A DNA stretch of 36,974 nt, taken from the NCBI GenBank assembly GCA_003551965.1, contig PUOC01000296.1, positions 1 to 36,974 on the forward strand, given 5' to 3'. Source of the DNA: Clostridiales bacterium (GTDB lineage Bacteria; Bacillota; Limnochordia; Darwinibacteriales; B1SED10-159). A model generated the notes under the pieces. The model had not been told where the DNA came from and did not search any database. It worked only from the letters and a program-made list of their open reading frames with translations. This document shows, piece after piece, positions 1 through 8,525 of the stretch (within the stretch, counting starts at the first letter, position 1; each line of letters begins with the position of its first letter). The translations under genes and the position numbers were made by a program.

Positions 1-134
1 CCAGCACCGACCACAACGACGTCTGCGGTCTCATCCCACTCAGCCGGAGGCTCAACAAAACCTGCCGCCGAGCCCGTCGCGGCTGCGAGTACGAGTACTA
101 GAGTTACAATCCATGCGGTGTGAAACGTTTTCAT
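1..134 (-). CDS. FAD-dependent oxidoreductase (fumarate-reductase/flavocytochrome-c type), N-terminal fragment with signal peptide, cut by window edge
   Basis: Reverse-strand translation MKTFHTAWIVTLVLVLAAATGSAAGFVEPPAEWDETADVVVVGAG: hydrophobic leader followed by the beta strand and start of a GxGxxG dinucleotide fold; AGGAGG RBS upstream of ATG at 134. Confidence 0.8.
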   Translation of the reverse strand, partial: MKTFHTAWIVTLVLVLAAATGSAAGFVEPPAEWDETADVVVVGA

Positions 135-863
135 GAAATATCCTCCTTGTTGTTGTGTATGATCTGGACCTTGGCCAATGTTGATCTGTGTTTCCCATTT
201 GCGTCCGCCTGCAGTTTCCGTCTCAAAGGCCATGGCATCCTCCCAACGGCTGCCAACAGCAGTGTCCCGGTGAGATCCAATGGCCCTGTGCGCAACACGT
301 GACTGCTTCTGGCGTATGCCTTGGCGGACACCACCTACGTTGCACACAGTATGCGAGTTTTTTCGCATTACCACCCCCCTTGGGCAGGGATTTCCACACT
401 GCAGCACAGTGCCTGCCTTTTAGGAGTACAACCTCCCAATGGAGGAGTCTATTCCCGAGGAGGCTTCTGGAAGGGCATTCCAGAAGCTGGCACTGAACGC
501 AGAACCTTGGCAGCATCTTTTCGTGCACAATCAATATTCTAGAAGCAATATCAATTTCCTGCCCGATTTGCGAAAGAAATCGCAAACATAAAGGAATTTT
601 TATATAGCCAGCTTGATGCAGTGCGAAAGCGGACTGGGATAAATGAACTGCTGTTCCCGGCTGTCGACCCTAACCGCTCCAGGGCCACGCTTTAGGGAAC
701 CGTAAAGTTGGATCCAAGCCGCAGAGGCGGTGTGACAGGTTGCATTGGCTCTCCAAGGGGCAGCCGCAGGATAAGGCGTACACGGCATGGAACACTCTGT
801 GTATACCGGGGATGGTACGAAGCCCGGCAGGGCATTTTTAAATCATAGAGAGGGAGGATACGC

Positions 864-1298
864 ATGCGAGCTATAGGCGGTGGACAAATCGAGGAAACGG
901 TGGCGGTGGCGTTGGACCCGGGTGAAGATGTTTTGGAGGGAATCGCAGGAGCCATTCAAGACCAGGGAATTGTACACGGCGCGGTGGTATCTGGGGTGGG
1001 AAGTCTGTCGAAGATCAGCTATCATATTGTGGATCCCGGGGATGAAAAACCGTGGAAGGATACCTACTTCGTCCGGGAAGGTACCATTGAAGTCATGGCT
1101 GTCCAGGGCTTGATTGTCAACGGCCAACCACATCTGCACATTACAGCTTCCCAGGGCGACAAAGCCTTTGGCGGGCATTTAGAGCCGGGATGCATCATCC
1201 TGACATTGGCTGAGATCCTGATATTGAAATTGGAGCAGCCGTTGGAGCGGCGCCGGAACGACATGGGCTATGAGCAGCTCTACGGCGAAGAGGCATAG
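864..1298 (+). CDS. PCC/DUF296 domain protein (putative DNA-binding)
   Basis: 144 aa; GIVHGAVVSGVGSLSK...HLHITASQGDKAFGGHLEPGCI pattern typical of PPC/DUF296; GGGAGG RBS. Confidence 0.85.
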   Translation: MRAIGGGQIEETVAVALDPGEDVLEGIAGAIQDQGIVHGAVVSGVGSLSKISYHIVDPGDEKPWKDTYFVREGTIEVMAVQGLIVNGQPHLHITASQGDKAFGGHLEPGCIILTLAEILILKLEQPLERRRNDMGYEQLYGEEA

Positions 1299-1340
1299 GC
1301 GTGACAGCAGGTATTGGTGAAGGCAATTCCAGGATGAAAC

Positions 1341-1369
1341 AGCCAGAGCTCCCGGGAGGAGCTCTGGCT
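1341..1369. terminator. Palindrome between convergent DUF296 gene and hydF (possible bidirectional terminator)
   Basis: AGCCAGAGCTCC-cggga-GGAGCTCTGGCT, 12-bp perfect stem. Confidence 0.7.
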
Positions 1370-1375
1370 GTCAGT

Positions 1376-2602
1376 CTACGCCGTAGCCTCTGTGCCGGCC
1401 GCGCCCTGCAGGTCCAGAATACCCTGTAGGGCCCGGGGGAAGAGACCGTGCAGATAAGCGATGACGATACCGTAATTGACCATGGGCACAGAATGCTGCC
1501 GGCAGCTTTCTAACCGGCAGAGCATTTGGCGGCGAGTCAGCATACAGCCGCCGCAGTGGATCACAGCGGCGTACTTTTGTAGATCATCGGGAAACTCTCT
1601 TCCGGCGGCAAAATCGAAATGGAGAGTGCCGAAGCGCTCCTGCAGCCAGCGGGGAATTTTAACGCGTCCAATGTCCTCACCCACCGGATGATGGCTGCAG
1701 GCTTCACTGACCAAAACCGAGTCACCCGGCCGGAGCTGGCCGAGGGCCGCTGTACTGTCTTGGAAAAACGCCAGATCGCCCTTCTGCCGAGCGAACAAGA
1801 TCGAGAAGGAAGTCAAAGGAATATCTGCAGGCACATGCTCGGCCACCGATTGAAAGGCCTGCGAATCGGTTATGACTAGACGAGGAGAACGTCGAAGAGC
1901 TGATAAAGTCGACGGAATTTGCGCCGGTTGGCAAACGAAAGCCGAGCCCCCGTGATCGAGAATATCCCGCAGTACCTGGGCCTGGGGAAGGATCATGCGG
2001 CCTTTGGGAGCTTCTTCGTCGATGGGCGTGACCATCAGAACCGTGTCGCCGGGTCCAATCAAGTCGCCTGCCAGGGGTTGTTCCTGACCTTTGGGCATTT
2101 GCTCCATGATCTCCTGCCGCAGCCGGCCAATGCCTTCGCCAGTCTCTGCACTGACCCAGAAATGCTGCTTGTCCGCAGGAGCGGCCGGGCTGCTTTCGGC
2201 TCCCACATCTGCTAACGTATCGGCTTTGTTGGTCACCCACAGGACAGGTATCTGTTCTGCTTCGGCTTGGCGTGCGACTTTCTGTTCCCAGGAAGAAAAG
2301 CCTCGATCGGGGTCGGTGGCCAAGAGCAGGAGGTCAATATGGCTCAGAACTCGGCGCGTCCTATCTCGGCGCAGCGACCCTAAGGCGCTGTCTTCATCGA
2401 GGCCGGCGGTGTCCACAAGGACCACGGGACCGGCGGGATGCAGTTCCATGTTCTTGTACACCGGATCGGTGGTGGTTCCGGCCACTTCCGAAACGAGGGA
2501 GACCTCTTGGTTGGCCAGGGCGTTGATGAGCGAGGATTTCCCCACATTGCAGCGGCCTATGACACCAATGTGGACTCTATTACTGCGGGGAGTTTTTTGC
2601 AT
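1376..2602 (-). CDS. hydF: [FeFe] hydrogenase H-cluster maturation GTPase HydF
   Basis: GRCNVGKSSLINAL P-loop, DTAGLDE, NKAD; C-terminal CGGCMLTRR...CR and conserved HC motif; next to hydG/hydE. Confidence 0.95.
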   Translation of the reverse strand: MQKTPRSNRVHIGVIGRCNVGKSSLINALANQEVSLVSEVAGTTTDPVYKNMELHPAGPVVLVDTAGLDEDSALGSLRRDRTRRVLSHIDLLLLATDPDRGFSSWEQKVARQAEAEQIPVLWVTNKADTLADVGAESSPAAPADKQHFWVSAETGEGIGRLRQEIMEQMPKGQEQPLAGDLIGPGDTVLMVTPIDEEAPKGRMILPQAQVLRDILDHGGSAFVCQPAQIPSTLSALRRSPRLVITDSQAFQSVAEHVPADIPLTSFSILFARQKGDLAFFQDSTAALGQLRPGDSVLVSEACSHHPVGEDIGRVKIPRWLQERFGTLHFDFAAGREFPDDLQKYAAVIHCGGCMLTRRQMLCRLESCRQHSVPMVNYGIVIAYLHGLFPRALQGILDLQGAAGTEATA

Positions 2603-2646
2603 GGCAATCGGCTCCTTTTTGGTTCTGAGAAAGCGTCGGTGGCGGA

Positions 2647-4044
2647 CTACAGGCGCATGTCGCGTTCGCCGCCTTCAATTTTCTGCAGCCCCTGCTCCGT
2701 CAGGCGGCGCACCGACGGCGAAGCCATGGATTCCAAGTGGGTCCTGACATGGGGAGCTGCCTGCTCTTTCACGTCAATGCTTGCATAATCTTCTAGGAAC
2801 TCCTGCAGAGTCAAGAGAGCATTCGGTTCGCACACATTTTGAATATTGCCCGCCTTGGCCAAGCGCATGAAACGCTCCCCTGTGCGGTTCTGGCGGTAAC
2901 ATGCAGTGCAGAAACTAGGCAGAATCCCGCCTTCTGTCAACTCTGCGACCATCTGATCACAGCTCCTGTCATCGACGGTTTCAAACTGGGCGGTGTTTTG
3001 TCCGGACTCGTCGCGGTATCCTCCAACTCCCGTGCACGACCCGGCACTGATCTGGGATATGCCGTAGTGGATGAGCTTGTCCCGCAGTGAAGCTGGCTCG
3101 CGGGTGGAGAGGATCAGGCCGGCGAAGGGCAGTGCCAAACGCAGCACAGCCGTGATCAGCTGGAATTGGCCGTCGCTGACGGGATCCGGAAAATCCTTGC
3201 GATCCATGCCCCGGGCCGGACGGAGCCTCGGCATGGAAATGGTATGCGGTCCTACACCGCAGCTTGACTCGAGGTGCTCGGCGTGGGCCAACAGGGCCAG
3301 TACTTCTGCCCGAAAATCGTGAAGGCCAAAGAGGACACCCAATCCCACATCATCCAATCCCGCGGCCATGGACCGGTCCATGGCATGCAGGTGGTAATGG
3401 TAGTTGGCCTTCGGCCCGCTCGCGTGCACCTTTTCATACGTCGGCCGGTGGTACGTTTCCTGGAATAGGATATAGGTTCCGATCTGGGCTTGCTTTAGTC
3501 TTTCATAGGCGGCGACATCCGATGCAGCCATGTTGACATTGATACGCCGTATCCGATTGCCGCCGGACCCAGTGCGGTATATGGCTGCAATGGAGTCGAG
3601 CACATAATCGAGGGAGCAGTGCACAGGATCTTCGCCGGTTTCCAGGGCAATGCGTTTATGCCCCATGTCAATCAGCGCCTGCGTTTCCCCTTCAATTTCT
3701 GCTTCCGTCAGGCGTTTTCGAAGGATTCCGCTGTCCTGGGAATAGCCGCAATAGGTACACCGGTTCACACAGTAATTGCTGATATACAGCGGTGCGAACA
3801 TGACAACGCGTTTGCCGTATATCGCCTGTTTCACTTCCGCCGCAGCCTCCAGCAGATCGGGAAGTCTGCCGGCGTCCGCTTGCAGAAGGATGGCAGCCTG
3901 CTCCAGATTCAGCCCCTTTGCTTTACGGGCCGCGTCCAGTGTATCCCAAAACAGGCTGTTCGATGCTTCTGCACCGGCCCTGAGGTGTGCAGCGGCAGCA
4001 GCGCCGTCAATAAAGCCTAGGTCGGCCGTGTTCTCACAATTCAT
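2647..4044 (-). CDS. hydG: [FeFe] hydrogenase maturase radical SAM HydG
   Basis: CVNRCTYCGYSQ radical SAM motif, LFQETYHRPTYEKVHASGPKANYHYH, C-terminal CTACYR cluster motif. Confidence 0.95.
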   Translation of the reverse strand: MNCENTADLGFIDGAAAAAHLRAGAEASNSLFWDTLDAARKAKGLNLEQAAILLQADAGRLPDLLEAAAEVKQAIYGKRVVMFAPLYISNYCVNRCTYCGYSQDSGILRKRLTEAEIEGETQALIDMGHKRIALETGEDPVHCSLDYVLDSIAAIYRTGSGGNRIRRINVNMAASDVAAYERLKQAQIGTYILFQETYHRPTYEKVHASGPKANYHYHLHAMDRSMAAGLDDVGLGVLFGLHDFRAEVLALLAHAEHLESSCGVGPHTISMPRLRPARGMDRKDFPDPVSDGQFQLITAVLRLALPFAGLILSTREPASLRDKLIHYGISQISAGSCTGVGGYRDESGQNTAQFETVDDRSCDQMVAELTEGGILPSFCTACYRQNRTGERFMRLAKAGNIQNVCEPNALLTLQEFLEDYASIDVKEQAAPHVRTHLESMASPSVRRLTEQGLQKIEGGERDMRL

Positions 4045-5110
4045 GGGGCATTCCTCCTATTGTTGCCAGAGCTCCGGGGGCGTCGCCCCGGCCCGGGGCC
4101 GAGAAACGGCCGATGCTCTTCAATTCTGTTTCCACGCTTTCTTGTAGACGTCTTGCTGCCTGCTCGACCCCGGCTTTTCCGGGATACAGCTGATAATCCC
4201 TGCGATAACACAGCGGTGTGACGTTGGGCATGACGACATTGGCTCCTGCTTGCAGGACGGCCTTTCGTCCCTGGGGGGCCAGGCTTTCCACCGAGGTAGT
4301 GGCTGGAAGATGACTCCGCGGCAGCAACAGGCGGGCTAAGGCGACCGTTTTTTCAACCAATGCCAGATCGGGGCGAGGTGCGTCGGCCAAGGGAGTGGCA
4401 GGATGGGGTATAAACGGGCCAATCCCTACCATATCCGCGTTCAATGCTTGAAAGAAGAGCAGGTCATCAGCAATATCCTCTGCCGTCTGTCCGGGAAGGC
4501 CCACCATGTGACCGCTTCCTAGCTGGTAACCCAGAGCTTGCAGGTTCCAGGCACACTGGAGACGGTTGTTGTAGTCTGATTGCGGATGGAGTTGGCGGTA
4601 GAGGCGCTCGTTCGTTGTTTCCTGCTTCAGGAGATAGCGGTCGGCTCCCGCGGTTCTGAAGCGGCGGTAGTGTTCTAGGCTGCGTTCGCCGATGGATAGG
4701 GTCAGCGCCATGTCGGGCCACTGCTTTTTGATGCGGTTGATTAATTGGGCCAGTTTCGCGGCCGGCATATCCGGGTGCTGTCCGGACTGCAGTACAATGG
4801 TCCTGTAACCTAGATCATGGGCAGTGGCGGCGGCGGCCAATATTTCTGCGGCGGTCATGGTGTATCGCGATAGGATACCATTCCCGGCCTGCAGTCCACA
4901 GTAGGTACACCGCTGCCCGCATTGGTTGGAAAATTCAATCAAGCCCCGCAGGTGGACGCCGTCGCCAAACACAGTTCGGCGACGTGTATCGGCGGCGGCC
5001 GTTAATTCCGCTTTCTCTGTATCCTTCGCCCACAGCAGCCGGACGATTTCTTGTTTTGACAAACGCTGGGTTTCCAGAACTTTCTTGATGAGCCTCGTGA
5101 CCGTCTTCAT
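4034..5110 (-). CDS. hydE: [FeFe] hydrogenase maturase radical SAM HydE
   Basis: CGQRCTYCGLQAGN radical SAM motif, YLLKQETTNERLYRQLHP, VVMPNVTPLCYRRDYQLYPGK; start chosen at ATG 5110; overlaps hydG start. Confidence 0.94.
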   Translation of the reverse strand: MKTVTRLIKKVLETQRLSKQEIVRLLWAKDTEKAELTAAADTRRRTVFGDGVHLRGLIEFSNQCGQRCTYCGLQAGNGILSRYTMTAAEILAAAATAHDLGYRTIVLQSGQHPDMPAAKLAQLINRIKKQWPDMALTLSIGERSLEHYRRFRTAGADRYLLKQETTNERLYRQLHPQSDYNNRLQCAWNLQALGYQLGSGHMVGLPGQTAEDIADDLLFFQALNADMVGIGPFIPHPATPLADAPRPDLALVEKTVALARLLLPRSHLPATTSVESLAPQGRKAVLQAGANVVMPNVTPLCYRRDYQLYPGKAGVEQAARRLQESVETELKSIGRFSAPGRGDAPGALATIGGMPHEL

Positions 5111-5123
5111 GGACTCCCGCCTT

Positions 5124-5372
5124 TCACGCCTTGCTGAAGACACTGCGAACACTGACGCCATCGAGTTTGCCCAGTTGTCCGGTCATAGCGCCGACCTCGT
5201 CTGTTGTACCGTCCACGATCAAGGATATGACAGAAACGCCCCGGTCTTTATACGGTATGCCCATGCGTCCCACGATCAGGTCTCCGTAACGGCTCAGGAT
5301 CCTGTTGACTTGTTCTGCACTGGTTTCCCGCGATTCCACAAGCACAGCTACCACTCCAATACGTTGTTCCAT
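5124..5372 (-). CDS. TM1266-type iron-only hydrogenase system regulator (small ACT-like protein)
   Basis: MEQRIGVVAVLVESRETSAEQVNRILSRYGDLIVGRMGIPYKDRGVSVISLIVDGTTDEVGAMTGQLGKLDGVSVRSVFSKA; first gene of hydEGF operon; AGGAGG RBS. Confidence 0.88.
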   Translation of the reverse strand: MEQRIGVVAVLVESRETSAEQVNRILSRYGDLIVGRMGIPYKDRGVSVISLIVDGTTDEVGAMTGQLGKLDGVSVRSVFSKA

Positions 5373-5416
5373 GACTGCGCCTCCTAGTGTTTTTAAGTGA
5401 CGAACAGGAAAAACAT

Positions 5417-5451
5417 AAAAAACGCGCTCACCATCAAAAAGGGCGAACGCG
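5417..5451 (-). terminator. Intrinsic terminator inside the hyd operon 5' leader
   Basis: On minus strand CGCGTTCGCC-(CTTTTTGAT)-GGTGAGCGCG followed by TTTTTT, located about 45 nt before the first start codon. Confidence 0.8.
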
Positions 5452-5576
5452 CGCAAACCTGCATTTAACAGGCATCCATTCCCACAGCCAAAGACATACC
5501 CTTTGGCTGCCGGTTGAAGGCTATTCACCCTTTCCAGCAGAAAACACCGCTGGATTAGGTCTAAGGTTGTCTGCGC
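5451..5576 (-). ncRNA. Candidate structured cis-regulatory RNA (riboswitch-like aptamer) of the hyd maturation operon
   Basis: Closing helix GCGCA[GAC]AACCU (5576-5564) with AGGUUUGCGC (5460-5451) enclosing hairpins 5534-5553, 5517-5532, 5485-5509; alternative hairpin 5458-5472 overlaps the closing helix; abuts a terminator. Confidence 0.55.
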
Positions 5577-5579
5577 TTT

Positions 5580-5608
5580 AGTATACTCCCGGCTTGTGAA
5601 AAAGTCAA
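5580..5608 (-). promoter_or_regulatory. Sigma70-type promoter for the hyd maturation operon
   Basis: Minus strand TTGACT-17 nt-TATACT. Confidence 0.75.
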
Positions 5609-5847
5609 CAAAAACGCTGATTTTTTCTAGTTTATGGAAGTGGTGTGACGATATCAGATTGAGAGGATGTCTGAAAGGAGCTCGGCCATGATGGTGCCAA
5701 AAGGCAGGAGAAACGGCAAAACGCACGGTCCTAGTCGCAGCGGCCAGGCCCCATGTCAATGTCTTTTCTGGGCAGGCAGGATAACAAAAACAAACAGAGA
5801 AGAGTTGAAAAGAACAATAGCAAACAGAACCGGCGAGGTGAACCGCC

Positions 5848-6717
5848 ATGGACGATCGGAAACCGCCAAACAGCCAAAGGGCGGCGTCGAAAACAGCGCA
5901 CACATCCGACAGCCTGCGGCTGCGGGCTAAGGCCAGACAGATTCGCTTGGACATCTTGGACATGATATATACTGCCAAAGGGGGACATATTGGCGGTGCG
6001 TTCTCCAGCGCCGATATACTGACGGCTTTGTTTTACGCCGTGATGCGTTTTTCTCCGGAGACCTTGGCGACAGGGGAAGGCGATCGCTTTGTCTTAAGCA
6101 AAGGCCATGCTTGTGAGGGATATTATGCCATTTTGGCCGATCGCGGCTTTTTTCCCAGAACGGAGTTGGCCTCCTTTTTGCAGTACAAGTCCCGCCTCAT
6201 GGGCCATCCCCATCCGAAGATTCCCGGTGTGGAGGTGGCCACGGGATCCTTAGGCCATGGCCTTTCGGTCGCAGTGGGCATGGCCCTGGCGGCCAAACTG
6301 GATGGGCGCAGGGAACGTGTGTTCTGTCTGGCCGGCGATGGTGAACTGGCCGAAGGGTCGATCTGGGAGGCGGCTTCGGCGGCATCCCACTATCGTTTGG
6401 GTAATCTCACGTGCATTATCGATCGCAACGGCCTGCAGATCAGCGGCCCCACGGAAGAGATTATGGATCCTGAGCCCATTGAACAGCGCTTTGCAGCCTT
6501 CGGCTGGCACACCACAGACGTGGACGGCCACTGCTTCGAGGAATTGACGGCTGCGCTGCACCGCACCCATGGCGAACAGCCAGCATTGGTCACGGCCCAT
6601 ACCGTCAAGGGCAGGGGTGTATCGTTTATGGAAAATCAGGCCGGATGGCATCATCGACTGCCAACCGTTGAGGAGTATCATCAGGCAAAGGCGGAATTGA
6701 AAGGACATCCGTGCTGA
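5848..6717 (+). CDS. Transketolase, N-terminal (TPP-binding) subunit
   Basis: KGGHIGGAFSSADIL, LSKGHACEGYYA, GSLGHGLSVAVGMA, CLAGDGELAEGSIWEA (TPP motif). Confidence 0.93.
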   Translation: MDDRKPPNSQRAASKTAHTSDSLRLRAKARQIRLDILDMIYTAKGGHIGGAFSSADILTALFYAVMRFSPETLATGEGDRFVLSKGHACEGYYAILADRGFFPRTELASFLQYKSRLMGHPHPKIPGVEVATGSLGHGLSVAVGMALAAKLDGRRERVFCLAGDGELAEGSIWEAASAASHYRLGNLTCIIDRNGLQISGPTEEIMDPEPIEQRFAAFGWHTTDVDGHCFEELTAALHRTHGEQPALVTAHTVKGRGVSFMENQAGWHHRLPTVEEYHQAKAELKGHPC

Positions 6718-6773
6718 TCGGTTAAACAGGTGAAAAACGGGAACGTACAATAGGCGAAAAAAGGTGATTGACA

Positions 6774-7577
6774 ATGTTGGCAGAGAAGCGCCGCGAAGAA
6801 ATTCTAAAGGTGATAACCGAGCGCGGTTCCGCGACCGTAGGAGAGTTGGCCGAGCTCTTTGACGTGGTGACCATGACCATCAGGCGTGACCTGGAGATGC
6901 TGGAAAAACGCAATCTGCTCACCCGCATCCACGGCGGCGCCGTGATTAATCCGGAACCCCTGACAGCCCGTCCTCTAGACGCAAAGGAAAGCATCAACCA
7001 GCGGGCGAAGGCTGCCATTGGACGGAGGGCGGTTTCCTTGGTGGAACCGGGGGAAACCATCATCCTGGACGAAGGTTCCACGTGCATAGAGGTTGCCCGG
7101 GCTCTACGGAACCATCATGACGTGACGGTAGTGACCAACGGCGTTAAAGTGGCGTATGAACTGACGCCATACTCCGGCATCACGACCATACTGATTGGCG
7201 GTATCTGCGGACGCAACAACTATGTTGCCTATGGACACGAAACCCTGACGTCGTTCCAGAAAATTCGGGCTCACAAGTATTTCATGGGCATTGATGCTAT
7301 CCAGCCCGGATTCGGCATTTCCGATCAGGATCCCAATCAGGTGCAGCTTAAGAATGCCAAAGCCCACTCATCTCTGGAAGTGATCGGAGTCGCGGACAAC
7401 TCGAAGTTGGGTAAGATCGGGGTGGTTCAAGTGGCAGGCATGGATATCCTGGACCGGTTAATCATGAATGAACCGATACAGGACAGTGTCCGAACTTGGC
7501 TAGTCCGGGAACAGGTAGAACTGATACCGGTGGAAGCGGCCGAGAATGGGCAGAGGGGAGATGGGAAGCTTGGCTGA
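6774..7577 (+). CDS. DeoR/GlpR-family transcriptional regulator
   Basis: RREEILKVITERGSATVGELAELFDVVTMTIRRDLEMLEKRNLLTRIHGGAV; DeoR sugar-binding C-domain (LDEGSTCIEVARAL, GIDAI, ADNSKLG); ATG 6774 preferred over TTG 6768. Confidence 0.93.
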   Translation: MLAEKRREEILKVITERGSATVGELAELFDVVTMTIRRDLEMLEKRNLLTRIHGGAVINPEPLTARPLDAKESINQRAKAAIGRRAVSLVEPGETIILDEGSTCIEVARALRNHHDVTVVTNGVKVAYELTPYSGITTILIGGICGRNNYVAYGHETLTSFQKIRAHKYFMGIDAIQPGFGISDQDPNQVQLKNAKAHSSLEVIGVADNSKLGKIGVVQVAGMDILDRLIMNEPIQDSVRTWLVREQVELIPVEAAENGQRGDGKLG

Positions 7578-8523
7578 ACCCAATCGGAAGGCTTTCAGCG
7601 ATACCCTGCTGGCTTTGGCCGAGGCCAATCCGGATATTCTGGCGCTGACCAGCGATTCTCGGGGCTCGGCATCCCTGAACCAATTCGCGAGTGCTCTGCC
7701 TCGGCAGTTGATCGAAGCCGGGATAGCCGAACAGAACATCGTCGGTATGGCTGCCGGTTTAGCCAAAAGCGGGAAAGTACCTTTTGTATGCTCTCCGGCT
7801 GCCTTTTTGTCCATGCGGAGTATAGAACAGATAAAAGTGGATTGCGCCTATTCCGGAGCCAATGTCAAACTCATTGGAATCAGCGGCGGCGTCAGTTATG
7901 GAGCCTTAGGCGCCACCCACCATTCGCTGCAGGACTTGGCGGTCATGCGGTCTATCCCGGGTTTGACCGTCGTGGTGCCTTCGGATAACCAACAGACCGC
8001 GGAGCTGACGAGCCAGATTGCATACATGGAAGGTCCGGTGTATATGCGCTTAGGACGTCAAGCGGTGCCATCGGTCCACGGACCCCATATGCCATCGCAA
8101 CTGGGGCGCGGGCTCATGTTGCAGGACGGACAAGACCTGACGCTGATTGGGGCGGGCGAGGTGATGCCAGGGGTGCTAGAAGCGGCACACATGCTCGAAG
8201 ATGGATTGGGGGCAGCAGTCCGGGTCGTGGAGATCCACACCATCAAACCGCTGGACGAAGAAATCATTATGGCAGCCGCTGAAACCAGAGCTGTGGTTGT
8301 TGTGGAAGAACATAGTGTTCACGGCGGATTAGGCAGTGCCTGTGCTTCTGTCTTGTCCCAATTCTGTCCGGTGCCCGTCTGTATCCTGGGCATCCCCGAT
8401 GAACCGCCGGTTACGGGCAGCCAAAGCGAAATATTCCGCCACTATGGGCTTGATGCTGAGGGTATCCACTCCCGTATTGCGGCGTTTTGGCAGCAGCTGC
8501 AGCGGCAGCGGAGGAGGGGATAG
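7561..8523 (+). CDS. Transketolase, C-terminal (pyrimidine-binding + transketolase_C) subunit
   Basis: RQLIEAGIAEQNIVGMAAGLAKSGKVPFV, YSGANVKLIGISGG, GPVYMRLGRQAVP, VEEHSVHGGLGSA; start uncertain (7546, 7561 or TTG 7570); overlaps regulator end. Confidence 0.93.
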   Translation: MGSLAEPNRKAFSDTLLALAEANPDILALTSDSRGSASLNQFASALPRQLIEAGIAEQNIVGMAAGLAKSGKVPFVCSPAAFLSMRSIEQIKVDCAYSGANVKLIGISGGVSYGALGATHHSLQDLAVMRSIPGLTVVVPSDNQQTAELTSQIAYMEGPVYMRLGRQAVPSVHGPHMPSQLGRGLMLQDGQDLTLIGAGEVMPGVLEAAHMLEDGLGAAVRVVEIHTIKPLDEEIIMAAAETRAVVVVEEHSVHGGLGSACASVLSQFCPVPVCILGIPDEPPVTGSQSEIFRHYGLDAEGIHSRIAAFWQQLQRQRRRG

Positions 8524-8525
8524 TC

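Noticed and set aside
188-585. ORFs 188-496 (+) and 223-585 (-) in the left intergenic region
   Set aside because: Low-complexity Cys/Pro/Trp-rich translations without domain patterns or good SD; not supported as genes.
5451-5553. Partial resemblance of the hyd leader (AGGGTGAATAGCCTTCAACCGGC...GGATG) to pieces of the FMN riboswitch (AGGGTGAAATTCCCGACCGGC...GGATG)
   Set aside because: The second conserved half of FMN aptamers (GGTGAAATTCC...CCGAC) is missing and the junction layout differs; not called FMN, though an Infernal run would settle it.
5372-5978. 284-aa minus-strand ORF (5124-5978) suggesting a long N-terminal extension of the TM1266-type regulator
   Set aside because: The regulator matches its family from MEQRIG at 5372 with its own SD; the upstream open frame covers a promoter, structured RNA and terminator and shows no protein-like pattern.
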